Positions 16,739 to 25,530 of a stretch of DNA of 64,000 nucleotides are shown piece after piece (positions within the stretch are counted from its first letter, which is position 1; every line of letters begins with the position of its first letter). The notes beneath the pieces were generated by a model. That model had not been told where the DNA came from, did no database searches, and saw nothing but the letters and a program-made list of their open reading frames with translations. The stretch is from NCBI GenBank assembly GCA_023150875.1, contig JAKLKC010000011.1:1-64000 (forward strand), read 5' to 3'. The position numbers and the translations under genes are program-made. The DNA is from Myxococcota bacterium (lineage in GTDB: Bacteria; Myxococcota_A; UBA796; UBA9615; JAKLKC01).

Positions 16739-17787
16739 GGAAGCTCCGCCTGAACAAGATCGCCTCGGCCACCCGCAACGCCCGCCTGGCCCGGGAGGTG
16801 GTGGTGGCTCCGGACGTCGTCGCCCGGGAGGGCTCGGTCATCGCCGTGCGGGCCCTGGAGAGGAAGAGCGTCTACAACGAGCTGGAGGACTGCAACGGGC
16901 GCATGGCGGCGGTGAACGAGGGGGACGTGATCGCGGGGGTCCTGGGGGAGAGGCGGGCGCTGCGGGGTTACTCGGGCGTGGTGCCGGAGCGGGTCGCCCC
17001 CGGGGACGTGCTGCACCTGCTCAACCTGGGCGGGGTGATCGGGCGCTGCACCAGCAGCGTCGTCGAGGTGGGCCCCCCGGGGCGGGTCGAAGTGCTGGGG
17101 CAGGTCCTGTCGTTCCCCTACATCGGGGATCGCCGCGGCCTCCCCGCGAGCATCCTGGACCAGGCGCTGCCCGCCGCGGAGGTCCTCGACGTCTCGGCGC
17201 CGGTGGTCTACGTGTCGGGGACCTGCATGAACTCGGGCAAGACCTTCGCCGCCTGCGAGGTGATCCGCGGCCTGGCCCGGCGGGGACGGCGCGTGGCCGC
17301 GGCGAAGCTCACGGGCGTGTCGCTGCTCCGGGACACCCTGAAGATGGAGGACGTCGGGGCCTTCCGCGCCCTGAACTTCAACGACGCCGGCGCGGTCTCC
17401 ACCCGCCCCGACCGGATCCTGCCCATCGCCCGGGGCCTGCTCAACGCCCTGGACCGCGACCGGCCGGACTGCGTCGTCGTGGAGCTGGGGGACGGGCTGC
17501 TGGGAGAGTACGGGGTGATGGAGATCCTGAAGGATCCCGCGCTGTTGCAGGCGGGGCGGGCCCACGTCGTGTGCGCCAACGACCAGGTGGCGGCGTGGGG
17601 GGCGTGGCGCCTCTTCGTCGAGGAGATCGGGGCCCGGCCCACGGTGATGTCGGGGCCCGCCACCGACAACGACGTCGGCAGGCGTTTCTGCGAGGAGAGG
17701 CTGGGGCTCCCGGCGGTCAACGCCCGCACCGACGGGGAGCGGCTGGCCGCCGTGGTGGACGATGCCCTCTTCGGAGGTGGGGCGTGA
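16735..17787 (+). CDS. P-loop protein of unknown function in the arginine operon
   Basis: I do not recognise this 350-residue protein with certainty. The N-terminal half (about 1-150) is beta-rich with GDVIAGVLGERRALRGYSG. The second half is a P-loop NTPase fold with the Walker A-like GTCMNSGKT at 162-170, a possible DxG-type segment (CVVVELGDGLLGEYG) near 245-259, and a VCANDQVAAWG segment near 280. The layout recalls DUF1611/DgcN-type P-loop proteins, one of which is reported as a D-glutamate N-acetyltransferase, but the match is by general pattern only. The gene is wedged between argG and argC with a 4-base overlap on each side, so it is co-translated with the pathway. An acyltransferase or regulatory role is inference. 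Confidence 0.75.
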   Translation: MRKLRLNKIASATRNARLAREVVVAPDVVAREGSVIAVRALERKSVYNELEDCNGRMAAVNEGDVIAGVLGERRALRGYSGVVPERVAPGDVLHLLNLGGVIGRCTSSVVEVGPPGRVEVLGQVLSFPYIGDRRGLPASILDQALPAAEVLDVSAPVVYVSGTCMNSGKTFAACEVIRGLARRGRRVAAAKLTGVSLLRDTLKMEDVGAFRALNFNDAGAVSTRPDRILPIARGLLNALDRDRPDCVVVELGDGLLGEYGVMEILKDPALLQAGRAHVVCANDQVAAWGAWRLFVEEIGARPTVMSGPATDNDVGRRFCEERLGLPAVNARTDGERLAAVVDDALFGGGA

Positions 17788-18845
17788 GCGCGCCGGAGCG
17801 GCTCCGGGCCGCGGTGTGCGGCGCCAGCGGCTACGTGGGCGGCGAGCTGGTCCGCTGGCTGCTGCGCCACCCCCGGGTAGACCTGACGCGGGTCACCGCC
17901 GGCACCCGCGCCGGCATGCGTCTCGACGCCGTCTTCCCGCAGATGGAGGGACACACGGACCTGGTGCTGGGGGGCGAGTCCCCCGGGGCCCTCTGCCGCG
18001 AGGTGGACGTGCTGTTCCTGGCCCTCCCCCACGGAGAGGCGGCCCGGGCGGTGGCGGAGCTCGGCCCCGACGCCCCGGGCCTCCCCCGGATCGTGGACCT
18101 GGGCGGCGATCACCGGATCCCCGACGCGGGGGTGTGGGCCCGGGCCTACGGCCACCCCCACCCCGCGCCCCACCTGGTCGCTGGCTTCGTGTATGGACTC
18201 CCCGAGGCGAACCGCGACCTGCTCCCGGGAGCCCGCCGCGTCGCCAACCCCGGGTGCTTCGCCACGGCCCTGGCCCTCGCCCTGCTGCCCCTGGCGCGGG
18301 GGGGCGGGCTGGACGGACCCGTCCCGGCCTTCGGCCTCACCGGCTCGTCGGGGAGCGGGATCATGCCCAGCGAGACGACACATCATCCCGCCCGCGCCGG
18401 AAACGTGCGCGTGTACAACGCCCTGTCGCATCGGCACGTCCCCGAGGTGGAGGGGATCCTGCGACAGGTCGGGGAGGGTCGCGTCGGGGACGCGTTCCGC
18501 CTGGACTTCGTCCCCGCCTCCGCCCCGCTGGTTCGGGGGATCCTCGTCACGGTCTTCCCCCGTGGCGCGGCCGGCGGGATCGACGACGTGGCCCGGCTGT
18601 ATCGAGACACGTATTCGTCCGCTCCCTTCGTGCGCGTGGTGGACCGCGCGCCCGGGCTGAGCTCGGTGCGGGGCACGAACCGGGCCGAGGTGGCCATCCA
18701 CACCGGCGAGGGAGGGGCCCTGGCCGTCTCCTGCGCCATCGACAACCTCGCCCGGGGGGCCGCCACCCAGGCGATCGCCAACCTGAACCTCTCCATGGGC
18801 TGGCCCGAGTCCCTCGGCATCGACGCCATCGCGCTGGTCCCCTGA
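17784..18845 (+). CDS. argC: N-acyl-gamma-glutamyl-phosphate reductase
   Basis: ArgC reduces the acylglutamyl phosphate to the semialdehyde with NADPH. The 353-residue protein has the nucleotide-binding GASGYVG at 13-19 and the catalytic cysteine C158 in VANPGCFAT. A substrate-binding GSSGSG is near residue 190, and the histidine-bearing HRHVPEV segment is near 213. The GTG start at 17784 follows GGAGGTGG and overlaps the previous stop as GTGA. The acyl group may be acetyl or succinyl; ArgC sequence alone does not tell. Confidence 0.92.
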   Translation: MSAPERLRAAVCGASGYVGGELVRWLLRHPRVDLTRVTAGTRAGMRLDAVFPQMEGHTDLVLGGESPGALCREVDVLFLALPHGEAARAVAELGPDAPGLPRIVDLGGDHRIPDAGVWARAYGHPHPAPHLVAGFVYGLPEANRDLLPGARRVANPGCFATALALALLPLARGGGLDGPVPAFGLTGSSGSGIMPSETTHHPARAGNVRVYNALSHRHVPEVEGILRQVGEGRVGDAFRLDFVPASAPLVRGILVTVFPRGAAGGIDDVARLYRDTYSSAPFVRVVDRAPGLSSVRGTNRAEVAIHTGEGGALAVSCAIDNLARGAATQAIANLNLSMGWPESLGIDAIALVP

Positions 18846-18853
18846 GCCCCCCG

Positions 18854-20050
18854 ATGGACACCCCGATCCCCCTCGTCTCCGATCCCGAGGTCCTGGCCGA
18901 TCCCGTCGCCGCCGAGGACCGCTACCAGCTCCCCACGTACGCCCACCTGCCCCTGGTCCTGGTCCGGGGCGAGGGATCCCGGGTCTGGGACGTGGCGGGC
19001 CGCGCCTACTGGGACTTCTACGGAGGGCACGCCGTCGCCCTGCTGGGCCACGGGCACCCCCGGCTGGTGGAGGCCATCGCCACCCAGGCCCGGGCCCTCA
19101 CCTTCTACTCGAACCAGGTCTACTGCCCGGTGCGTGCCGCGGCGGCGAAGGCCATCGTGTCGTTCGCCCCCTCCCACCTGCGCCGGGTGTTCTTCTGCAA
19201 CTCCGGCGCGGAGGCCAACGAGGTCGCCCTGAAGCTGGCCCGGGGCGCCACCGGGCGGACCCTGGTGGTGGCGATGGACGGCGGCTTCCACGGCCGGACC
19301 GCCGGGGCCCTGTCGGTCACCGGGATCCCCCGCTACCGGGACGCCTTCCCCCCCGGCCTCGGGCACGCCCGGTTCGTGCCCTTCGGTGACCTGGACGCCG
19401 CCGCCTCCGCCATCGACGGCGACGTGGCGGCGGTGATCCTGGAGCCGATCCAGTCCATGGCGGGCGTGGTGGCCGCCCCACCCGCCTTCTACCGCGGGCT
19501 GCGGGAGCTGTGCGACCGGGCCGGGGCGAAGCTGGTCTTCGACGAGGTCCAGACCGGATGGGGCCGCCTGGGAGCGCCCTTCGCGGCGGACCTCTTCGGC
19601 GTCGCCCCCGACCTGATCACCTCCGCGAAGGGGGTGGCGGGGGGCTTCCCCATGGGCGTCGTGCTGGTGGACGATGCCACCGCCGCGACGGTGAAGCGGG
19701 GAGACCAGGGCACCACCTTCGGCGGCGGTCCGATGGCGTGCGCCGCTGCCCTGGCGGTGCAGGAGGCCATCGCCGGCGAGGGGCTGGTCGCCCGGGCCCG
19801 GGAGGTGGGGCTGAGGGCGCGGGAGGTCCTCGGGGGCGTGGAGGGGGTCTCCGAGGTGCGGGGCGCGGGCTGCCTGCTGGGCCTCGCCCTGGATCGGCCC
19901 GCCGCCCCTGTGGCCGCCGCCCTGCGGGAGCGGGGCTTCCTGCTGGGCGGATCGGACGATCCCCGGGTGCTGAGGCTGATCCCCCCCCTCACCCTCCCCT
20001 TCGAGGCCCTGGACTCCCTGCGGGACGCCCTGGCCGAGGCGCTGGCATGA
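18854..20050 (+). CDS. argD: N-acylornithine aminotransferase
   Basis: ArgD is a class III PLP aminotransferase that converts the acylated glutamate semialdehyde to acylornithine. The 398-residue protein has NSGAEANEVALKLAR at 116-130. The PLP-binding aspartate is D230 in LVFDEVQTGWGR, and the Schiff-base lysine is K259 in SAKGVAGGFPMG. The ATG is at 18854, eight bases after the argC stop. Its stop overlaps the ATG of the transcarbamylase gene. Family members often also act on diaminopimelate precursors, so a dual role is possible. Confidence 0.9.
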   Translation: MDTPIPLVSDPEVLADPVAAEDRYQLPTYAHLPLVLVRGEGSRVWDVAGRAYWDFYGGHAVALLGHGHPRLVEAIATQARALTFYSNQVYCPVRAAAAKAIVSFAPSHLRRVFFCNSGAEANEVALKLARGATGRTLVVAMDGGFHGRTAGALSVTGIPRYRDAFPPGLGHARFVPFGDLDAAASAIDGDVAAVILEPIQSMAGVVAAPPAFYRGLRELCDRAGAKLVFDEVQTGWGRLGAPFAADLFGVAPDLITSAKGVAGGFPMGVVLVDDATAATVKRGDQGTTFGGGPMACAAALAVQEAIAGEGLVARAREVGLRAREVLGGVEGVSEVRGAGCLLGLALDRPAAPVAAALRERGFLLGGSDDPRVLRLIPPLTLPFEALDSLRDALAEALA

Positions 20051-21144
20051 GCGAGCCGACGGATCCTTCGAACTCCCTGGACGCCGCCGTGGGGCGGGTG
20101 CGGGCCGCCTGGGGCGGCGGATCCCCCCCGGGTTCCCTGCTGGACGGCTGGGAGCCCGGCGCGGCGGGGATCGACGAGGTCCTCCGCCTGGCCCGCCTGT
20201 ACCGGACCCACCGCCGCGAGATCGCCCGCGCCCGACCCCTGGCGGGCCGGGTGGTCGCGGGGATCTTCTTCGACCCCTCCCTCCGGACCCGCGCCTCCAT
20301 GGAGGCCGCGTGCGCCCGCCTGGGCGCCCACTTCCTGTACCTGCGCCCCGGGGAAGGCTCGTGGAGCCTGGAGCTCCGGGACGGCGTCCGCATGGATGGG
20401 GCCGAGCCGGAACACGTCCGGGAGGCGGCCCGGGTGCTCTCCCGCTACGCGGACCTCCTGGCGATCCGGGCCTTCCCCGGGGGCCGGGACCTGGTGGAGG
20501 ACCGGCGGGAGCCGGCGATCCGCGCCTTCGCGGCCCACGCCACCGTCCCCGTGCTGAGCCTGGAGTCCGCCCTCGCCCACCCCTGCCAGGGGCTCGCCGA
20601 CCTGATGGCCTTCGACCAGGCCGCCGGGGGACCTCCCCGGGGGGCGCCGATCTGTCTCACCTGGGCGCCACACCCGAGGTCCCTGCCCCAGGCGGTCCCC
20701 CTGAGCGTGGTGCGAATGGCGGCGGTGGCGGGCGCAGATCTGCGGATCGCCTGCCCCGAGGGGTGGGACCTGGACGAGGAGGTGATGGCGAGGGCCCGGG
20801 AGGTCTCGGCCTCCCGGGGTGGGACGATCTCGGTGTACCGGGACCCCGACGAGGCGGTCCGGGGCGCCATCGCCGTCTACGCCAAGGGGTGGGGCCCGTC
20901 CCGGCCCACCGAGGGGATCGGCGAGCACTACGGCGCCCTTCCGGTGCTGGACCGGTGGCGGGTCACCGCCCGGCGCATGGGCCTGACGGCGGGCGGGCGG
21001 GGCGCCTTCCTCCACTGCCTTCCGGTGCGCCGGAACGTCATCGTCGACGACGAGGTGCTGGACGGCCCCTGGTCCCGGGTCACCGAGCAGGCCGCCAACC
21101 GGGAGTTCGTGCAGGCCGCCCTCCTGCTGGCGTGGCTCCTATAG
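20047..21144 (+). CDS. argF': N-acylornithine transcarbamylase, succinylornithine-type
   Basis: This enzyme carbamoylates an acylated ornithine rather than free ornithine. The 365-residue protein has the carbamoyl-phosphate loop DPSLRTRAS at 76-84, HPCQ at 178-181 and HCLPVRRN at 323-330. The segment TWAPHPRSLPQAVP (205-218) is the proline-rich loop I recall from Bacteroides succinylornithine transcarbamylase. The residue after MDGAE is P121. In the published pair, a proline here goes with succinylornithine and a glutamate with acetylornithine. The K302-type lysine of Xanthomonas AOTCase is absent. The ATG at 20047 overlaps the argD stop. Succinyl specificity is inferred; acetylornithine remains possible. 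Confidence 0.82.
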   Translation: MSEPTDPSNSLDAAVGRVRAAWGGGSPPGSLLDGWEPGAAGIDEVLRLARLYRTHRREIARARPLAGRVVAGIFFDPSLRTRASMEAACARLGAHFLYLRPGEGSWSLELRDGVRMDGAEPEHVREAARVLSRYADLLAIRAFPGGRDLVEDRREPAIRAFAAHATVPVLSLESALAHPCQGLADLMAFDQAAGGPPRGAPICLTWAPHPRSLPQAVPLSVVRMAAVAGADLRIACPEGWDLDEEVMARAREVSASRGGTISVYRDPDEAVRGAIAVYAKGWGPSRPTEGIGEHYGALPVLDRWRVTARRMGLTAGGRGAFLHCLPVRRNVIVDDEVLDGPWSRVTEQAANREFVQAALLLAWLL

Positions 21145-21158
21145 TCTCCCGCTCACAC

Positions 21159-21170
21159 GATACATGTATC
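21159..21170. promoter_or_regulatory. AT-rich 12-bp perfect palindrome between argF' and argB
   Basis: GATACATGTATC stands out as an A/T-rich perfect palindrome in the only sizeable gap (54 bases) of the arginine operon, 28 bases before the argB start. It could be an operator for ArgR or another regulator, or an mRNA processing hairpin. It does not match the classical ARG box closely. Confidence 0.4.
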
Positions 21171-21198
21171 ACGTCGCGCCGCGACGAGGAGCCCCGAA

Positions 21199-22119
21199 GT
21201 GGAACGAGTCCTCCCCCTGCTCACCGCCGTCCCCTACATCCGCCTCTTCAAGGGGGAGACGTTCGTCGTCAAGATCAGCGGGGCGCTGCTGCTGGACGCC
21301 GACGCGCTGGCGGCCTTCGCCGACGACGTGGCGCTGCTCCACCACCTGGGGATCCGGGTCGCGGTGGTCCACGGGGGCGGCCCCCAGGTGGACGCCCTCT
21401 CGACGCGCCTCGGGCTCCAGCGGGAGGTCCACGCCGGTCGCCGGGTCACCGACGCCGAGACCCTGGACCTGGCGAAGATGGTCTTCCGGGGGCGGCTCAA
21501 CTCCGACGTCGTCGGCGCGCTCCGGGCCCGGGGGCTCTCTCCGGTGGGGCTCTCGGGGGCGGACGGGGGCCTCGTCACCGCCGTCCGCCGCCCTCCGGTC
21601 CCCGTCCAGGACGCCGAGTCCGGCGAGGCGCGCCTGGTGGACTACGGGCACGTCGGGGACGTGACCCGGGTGGACCCCCGCCTGGCGCGCCTGCTCCTGG
21701 ACGGCGGGCACGTCCCGGTGCTCTGCTCCCTGGCGGCCACCGAGCGGGGCGACGTGCTCAACGTCAACGCCGACACCGTCGCCGCCGAGGTCGCCGCGTC
21801 CCTGTCGGCGGCCAAGCTGGTCATGCTCACCCCGGCGGCGGGCCTGCTCGGGGACGTGACCGACGCCACCACCCTCTACAGCTACCTGGACATGCGAGAG
21901 GTCGACGACCTCGTCGCCCGGGGCACCGTCCGGGGCGGGATGCTGCCCAAGGTCGCCGCCTGCGGGCTGGCGCTGCGGCGCGGCGTGCCCCGGGTGCACC
22001 TCATCGACGGCTTCCGGCCCCACTCCCTGCTGCTGGAGGTCTTCACCAACGAGGGCTGCGGCACGCTGGTGGTGCGGGACAAGGCCGAGGAGCCCCCGAT
22101 CCCCGCGGGCGTGCAGTGA
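21199..22119 (+). CDS. argB: N-acylglutamate kinase
   Basis: ArgB phosphorylates the acylglutamate side chain. The 306-residue amino-acid-kinase protein has the nucleotide site VVKISGALL near residue 23 and the GGGP loop in VVHGGGPQVDAL near 58. The acylglutamate-binding RLNSDVVGAL is near 98, and VNADTVAAEVAASL is near 191. The end of the protein (RVHLIDGFRPHSLLLEVF) resembles the version fused to or paired with acyltransferases. The GTG at 21199 has GAGGAG 10 bases upstream. No acetyltransferase domain is attached, so the acyl donor step must be elsewhere. Confidence 0.88.
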   Translation: MERVLPLLTAVPYIRLFKGETFVVKISGALLLDADALAAFADDVALLHHLGIRVAVVHGGGPQVDALSTRLGLQREVHAGRRVTDAETLDLAKMVFRGRLNSDVVGALRARGLSPVGLSGADGGLVTAVRRPPVPVQDAESGEARLVDYGHVGDVTRVDPRLARLLLDGGHVPVLCSLAATERGDVLNVNADTVAAEVAASLSAAKLVMLTPAAGLLGDVTDATTLYSYLDMREVDDLVARGTVRGGMLPKVAACGLALRRGVPRVHLIDGFRPHSLLLEVFTNEGCGTLVVRDKAEEPPIPAGVQ

Positions 22120-23186
22120 CGGTGCTGGAGCTGCTGGAGTCCCTGGTCGCGACGCCCTCCCTCAGCGGCGAGGAGGCCGCGGTGGCGAGGCGCCTGTGGG
22201 GGGCCCTCGCCGGCCGGGGCCTGCCCGCCGAGGTCGTCCAGGAGCGCAACGTCCTGGTCCGCCTGCGGGGCCGCTCGCCAGGTCCCACCCTGCTGTTCAA
22301 CTCCCACCTCGACACCGTCCCCCCGGTGTCCGGCTGGACCCGGGATCCCTTCCGCCCCACCCGGGAGGACGGGCGCCTCTACGGACTCGGGGCCAACGAC
22401 GCCAAGGGCTGCGTCGCCGCCATGGCCGGCGCCGTCGCAGCGGTGGCGGCCGCGGGGGGCCCCCTCCGCGGGACCCTGCTGTTCGCGGCGACCTGTAGCG
22501 AGGAGGCGGGCCCCTCGGGGCTGGAGGCGCTGCTCCCCTCCCTCGGACCCATCGACGACGCCGTCGTGGGGGAGCCTACGGGGCTCCAGATCTGCGTCGC
22601 CCAGAACGGGCTGCTGATCCTGGAGCTGACCGCCGCGGGCCGCGCCGGGCACGCCGCCCGACCCCAGCTCGCGGACAACGCCCTGTACCACGCCGCCCGG
22701 GACGTGCTCGCCCTGGAGGCCCTGGCCGGACGCCTGGACCGCGACCACCCCGCCGGGGACGGGACGAGCCTGGCGGTGACCGTGCTCCAGGGGGGGGACC
22801 GCCACAACGTGATCCCCGGGGAGTGCCGGATCGTGGTGGACCTGCGCACCACCTCGGCCCACACCCCCGAGTACCTCGTCGCCCGGGTACGGGGCGAGGT
22901 CCGCTCCCTCGTCCGGGTGCGGAGCGACCGGCTGCGTGCCCGGGCCACGCCCCCCGGGGCGCTGGTCCTCGCCGCCGCCCGCGCCGCCCTCCCGGACGCC
23001 CCCCTGGTCTCCTCCCCCACCCTGTCCGACTGGGCGCACCTGGAGGGGGTGGCGGCGGTGAAGCTGGGACCGGGCCTCTCCGAGGTGAGCCACACCGCCG
23101 ACGAGTGGGTGGAGATCGGCGCCGTGGAGAAGGCGGCGGAGGTGTACCGGCGGATCGCCGCCGAGCTCCTGGGGAGTCCGAAGTGA
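22116..23186 (+). CDS. argE: M20-family deacylase, probable N-acylcitrulline deacylase
   Basis: In this pathway the M20 zinc hydrolase is expected to remove the acyl group from acylcitrulline, giving citrulline for ArgG. The 356-residue protein has the metal ligands in NSHLDTVPP near residue 70, GANDAKG near 93, the catalytic glutamate pair in CSEEAGP near 128, and GEPT near 152. The lid domain is present. The GTG start at 22116 overlaps the argB stop. By sequence alone LysK or DapE relatives cannot be fully excluded, but the position between argB and argH favours arginine synthesis. Confidence 0.85.
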   Translation: MTVLELLESLVATPSLSGEEAAVARRLWGALAGRGLPAEVVQERNVLVRLRGRSPGPTLLFNSHLDTVPPVSGWTRDPFRPTREDGRLYGLGANDAKGCVAAMAGAVAAVAAAGGPLRGTLLFAATCSEEAGPSGLEALLPSLGPIDDAVVGEPTGLQICVAQNGLLILELTAAGRAGHAARPQLADNALYHAARDVLALEALAGRLDRDHPAGDGTSLAVTVLQGGDRHNVIPGECRIVVDLRTTSAHTPEYLVARVRGEVRSLVRVRSDRLRARATPPGALVLAAARAALPDAPLVSSPTLSDWAHLEGVAAVKLGPGLSEVSHTADEWVEIGAVEKAAEVYRRIAAELLGSPK

Positions 23187-24520
23187 GCCACGGCAAGCTC
23201 TGGAACGAGGCGGCACCCGCCGACCCCGACCTCGAGGCGTTCACCGTCGGCGAGGACCCGGTCCTGGACGCGCGGCTCGCCCGGTGGGACGCCATCGGCT
23301 CCCTCGCCCACGCCCGGGTGCTCCAGGCGGCGGGACTGCTGGGCGCGGGGGACGTCGCGGACCTTTCCCGCGGCCTCCGGGAGGTGGTGGCCCTCGCCGA
23401 CGGCCCCGGCTTCCCCATCCGGCGCGACCAGGAGGACGTCCACACCGCCGTCGAGCAGTTCCTCGCCGCCCGCGTCGGGGACGCCGCGCTCCGCCTGCAC
23501 GCCGGCCGGTCCCGGAACGACCAGGTCCTGACGGACCTGCGGCTGTGGCTGAAGTCGGAGCTGCTGGCCGCCCACGGGGAGTGGCTCCGGGCCGCCGCCT
23601 CCCTGATCGGCCTCGCCCGGACCCACTCCCACGTCGAGCTGCCGGGCTACACCCACCTCCAGCGGGCGATGCCCTCCTCGGGCGCCCTCTGGGCGGGGGG
23701 CTTCGCCGGGGCTCTCCTGGACCTCATGCCCTTGTGGGACGCCGCCTTTCTCCTGGCGGACCGATGCCCCTTGGGGTCGGCGGCGGGCTACGGCGCCCCC
23801 CTTCCCCTGGACCGCGCCCTGGCGGCGCGGCTGCTGGGCTTCGCCCGGGTGGAGGCCCCGGTGACCGCCTGCCAGGTGGGCCGGGGGATGGCGGAGTCCG
23901 CCGCCGTCCACGCCCTGGCCGAGGCGGCGGAGGTGGGCGCGAAGCTGGCTTGGGACGTCGTCCTCTATGCCTCCTCGGAGTTCGCCCTGGTACGCCTCCC
24001 CGATGCGTTCACCACCGGCTCCTCGATCATGCCCCAGAAGCGGAACCCCGACGTCGCGGAGCTGTTGCGGGGGCGGGCGGCGGCGGTTCGGGCGGCGGCG
24101 CGGGAGATCGAGGACGTGCGGGGCAAGCTGCCCTCGGGCTACCACCGGGACCTCCAGCTCACCAAGCCGCCCCTGATGAGGGGGATCGACTCGGGCCGCC
24201 AGGCGCTGCGGGTGGCGGAGCGCCTGGCCGCGGGGGTCCGCCTGGACGAGGCGGCCTGTGCCCGGGCCATGGACGCGCCCCTGTACGCCACCGCGGAGGC
24301 GGTGCGCCGGGCCGAGGGGGGACTGCCGTTCCGGGACGCCTACCGCGCCGTGTCCTCCGAGGTCCGTTCCGGCACGTTCAACCCCAGCGACCTGCGGGGC
24401 GCCCCCGACGCCGGGGCGGACCTGGATGGACTCGGCGCGCGGCTGGATCTCCTCGTCCGAGAAGGAGAATCGCGTCGGACGGCCTTCGGCGCCGCGTGCT
24501 CGGCGCTGCTGGAGGGCTGA
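23183..24520 (+). CDS. argH: Argininosuccinate lyase
   Basis: ArgH splits argininosuccinate into arginine and fumarate, the final step. The 445-residue protein begins with the family pattern KLWNEAA, contains HAGRSRNDQVLTDLRLW near residue 108 and the fumarase-superfamily signature SSIMPQKRNPD near residue 282. It ends with an intact C-terminal helix region. The GTG start at 23183 overlaps the argE stop as GTGA. It is the last gene of the operon. The 186 bases after it contain a perfect 14-bp palindrome (CGCCACCGGTGGCG, 24593-24606), possibly part of transcription ending. Confidence 0.92.
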   Translation: MSHGKLWNEAAPADPDLEAFTVGEDPVLDARLARWDAIGSLAHARVLQAAGLLGAGDVADLSRGLREVVALADGPGFPIRRDQEDVHTAVEQFLAARVGDAALRLHAGRSRNDQVLTDLRLWLKSELLAAHGEWLRAAASLIGLARTHSHVELPGYTHLQRAMPSSGALWAGGFAGALLDLMPLWDAAFLLADRCPLGSAAGYGAPLPLDRALAARLLGFARVEAPVTACQVGRGMAESAAVHALAEAAEVGAKLAWDVVLYASSEFALVRLPDAFTTGSSIMPQKRNPDVAELLRGRAAAVRAAAREIEDVRGKLPSGYHRDLQLTKPPLMRGIDSGRQALRVAERLAAGVRLDEAACARAMDAPLYATAEAVRRAEGGLPFRDAYRAVSSEVRSGTFNPSDLRGAPDAGADLDGLGARLDLLVREGESRRTAFGAACSALLEG

Positions 24521-24633
24521 CGAGCGCCCGGGCCCCGACGGCATCGACGGTGGAACCGCCCGGGACGCTCCCCGGCACGCTCGACGACGGGACGCCACCG
24601 GTGGCGCGACGGGGCCGTCCGCGCGCAGCGGCG

Positions 24634-24663
24634 TTGCGCGCCGCCCGCACCCCGTCGTATAAG
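24634..24663 (+). promoter_or_regulatory. Promoter of the lipoprotein gene
   Basis: TTGCGC (24634-24639) and TATAAG (24658-24663) are 18 bases apart and end 43 bases before the GTG of the lipoprotein gene. This is one of the better sigma-70-like matches in the window. Confidence 0.5.
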
Positions 24664-24706
24664 GCCGCCGTCCAATCGCCTTCCCGTTGTTTCGGAGGAT
24701 CCGCCC

Positions 24707-25453
24707 GTGGCCCGTAATCCCCTGCCCTTCGCCTCGTGCACCGCGTTCGCCGTCGCCGCCCTCGCCGGGTGCGTGAAGGAGCCCGAGGGCCTCTACGTGG
24801 TGTTCCTCGACCCTCCGGGGGAGGTCACCTGCACCACCGAGACGTCCGAGGACTACGAGGACGACCGGACCCAGGACGGGGGCGGCGGCAGCTCGGAGTG
24901 GACGTACACGTCCACCGTCGACCAGTCGGGCACCGCCTTCTACTTCGAGCTCATCCCCCTGGCCGACGGCACGTGGGTCCTCAACTACGGGGGCGAGCTG
25001 ATCCCCGGCACCGACGAGGGGGGCGGCTCCTACAAGTTCAAGTGGGAGAGCTTCCAGGAAGTGACGGAGACCGAGGACCACCGCGACGGCTACGCCTTCG
25101 TCCACAAGACCTCGGCGTCGACGACCACCACCGTCACCGTCGACATGGACGCCAAGGGCTACCTCACCGGATCCTGGAAGACCACCACCGTGAACGAGGA
25201 GCGGTGGCGCGAGGACGACCGGTGGGACCCCGCGGACAACGACCTGTACTCCACCCAGATCCCGTCGGACCAGTACCTCTTCGACGGCGACGGCGATCCC
25301 GTCGTGAACGACCCTGAGACGACCGACTGCTCCCAGGACGAGTGCTTCATCGTCATCACCACCACCTGCGACGACAGTGCGGGCTTCGACGCGGTCCGCA
25401 CCGACCCCGAGACGGCCGGGGACTTCCTCCTGCCCGCCAACACCGCGGCCTGA
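24707..25453 (+). CDS. Secreted lipoprotein, unknown function
   Basis: The 248-residue protein has a lipoprotein signal peptide with lipobox LAGC, the cysteine being near residue 22. The mature part is acidic and rich in threonine, aspartate and tryptophan, with a TETSEDYEDD segment and a serine/glycine linker. It looks like a beta-rich exported domain. Four cysteines in the last third (TDCSQDEC and TTTCDD) could form disulfides. I do not recognise the family. The GTG at 24707 follows GGAGGA, and a promoter is visible upstream. It stands alone before mutS. Confidence 0.7.
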   Translation: MARNPLPFASCTAFAVAALAGCVKEPEGLYVVFLDPPGEVTCTTETSEDYEDDRTQDGGGGSSEWTYTSTVDQSGTAFYFELIPLADGTWVLNYGGELIPGTDEGGGSYKFKWESFQEVTETEDHRDGYAFVHKTSASTTTTVTVDMDAKGYLTGSWKTTTVNEERWREDDRWDPADNDLYSTQIPSDQYLFDGDGDPVVNDPETTDCSQDECFIVITTTCDDSAGFDAVRTDPETAGDFLLPANTAA

Positions 25454-25530
25454 TCCCCCCCGCTCGGCCCCACCTCCCGCCCCTCCCCGCTCCTCCCCCG
25501 TCCGTCGGATCCCCTCCTTGCCCCGCGGGC

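Noticed and set aside
20047-21144. Classical ornithine transcarbamylase (ArgF)
   Set aside because: The TWAPHP loop, P121 and the deacylase placed after argB point to the acylornithine branch of the family.
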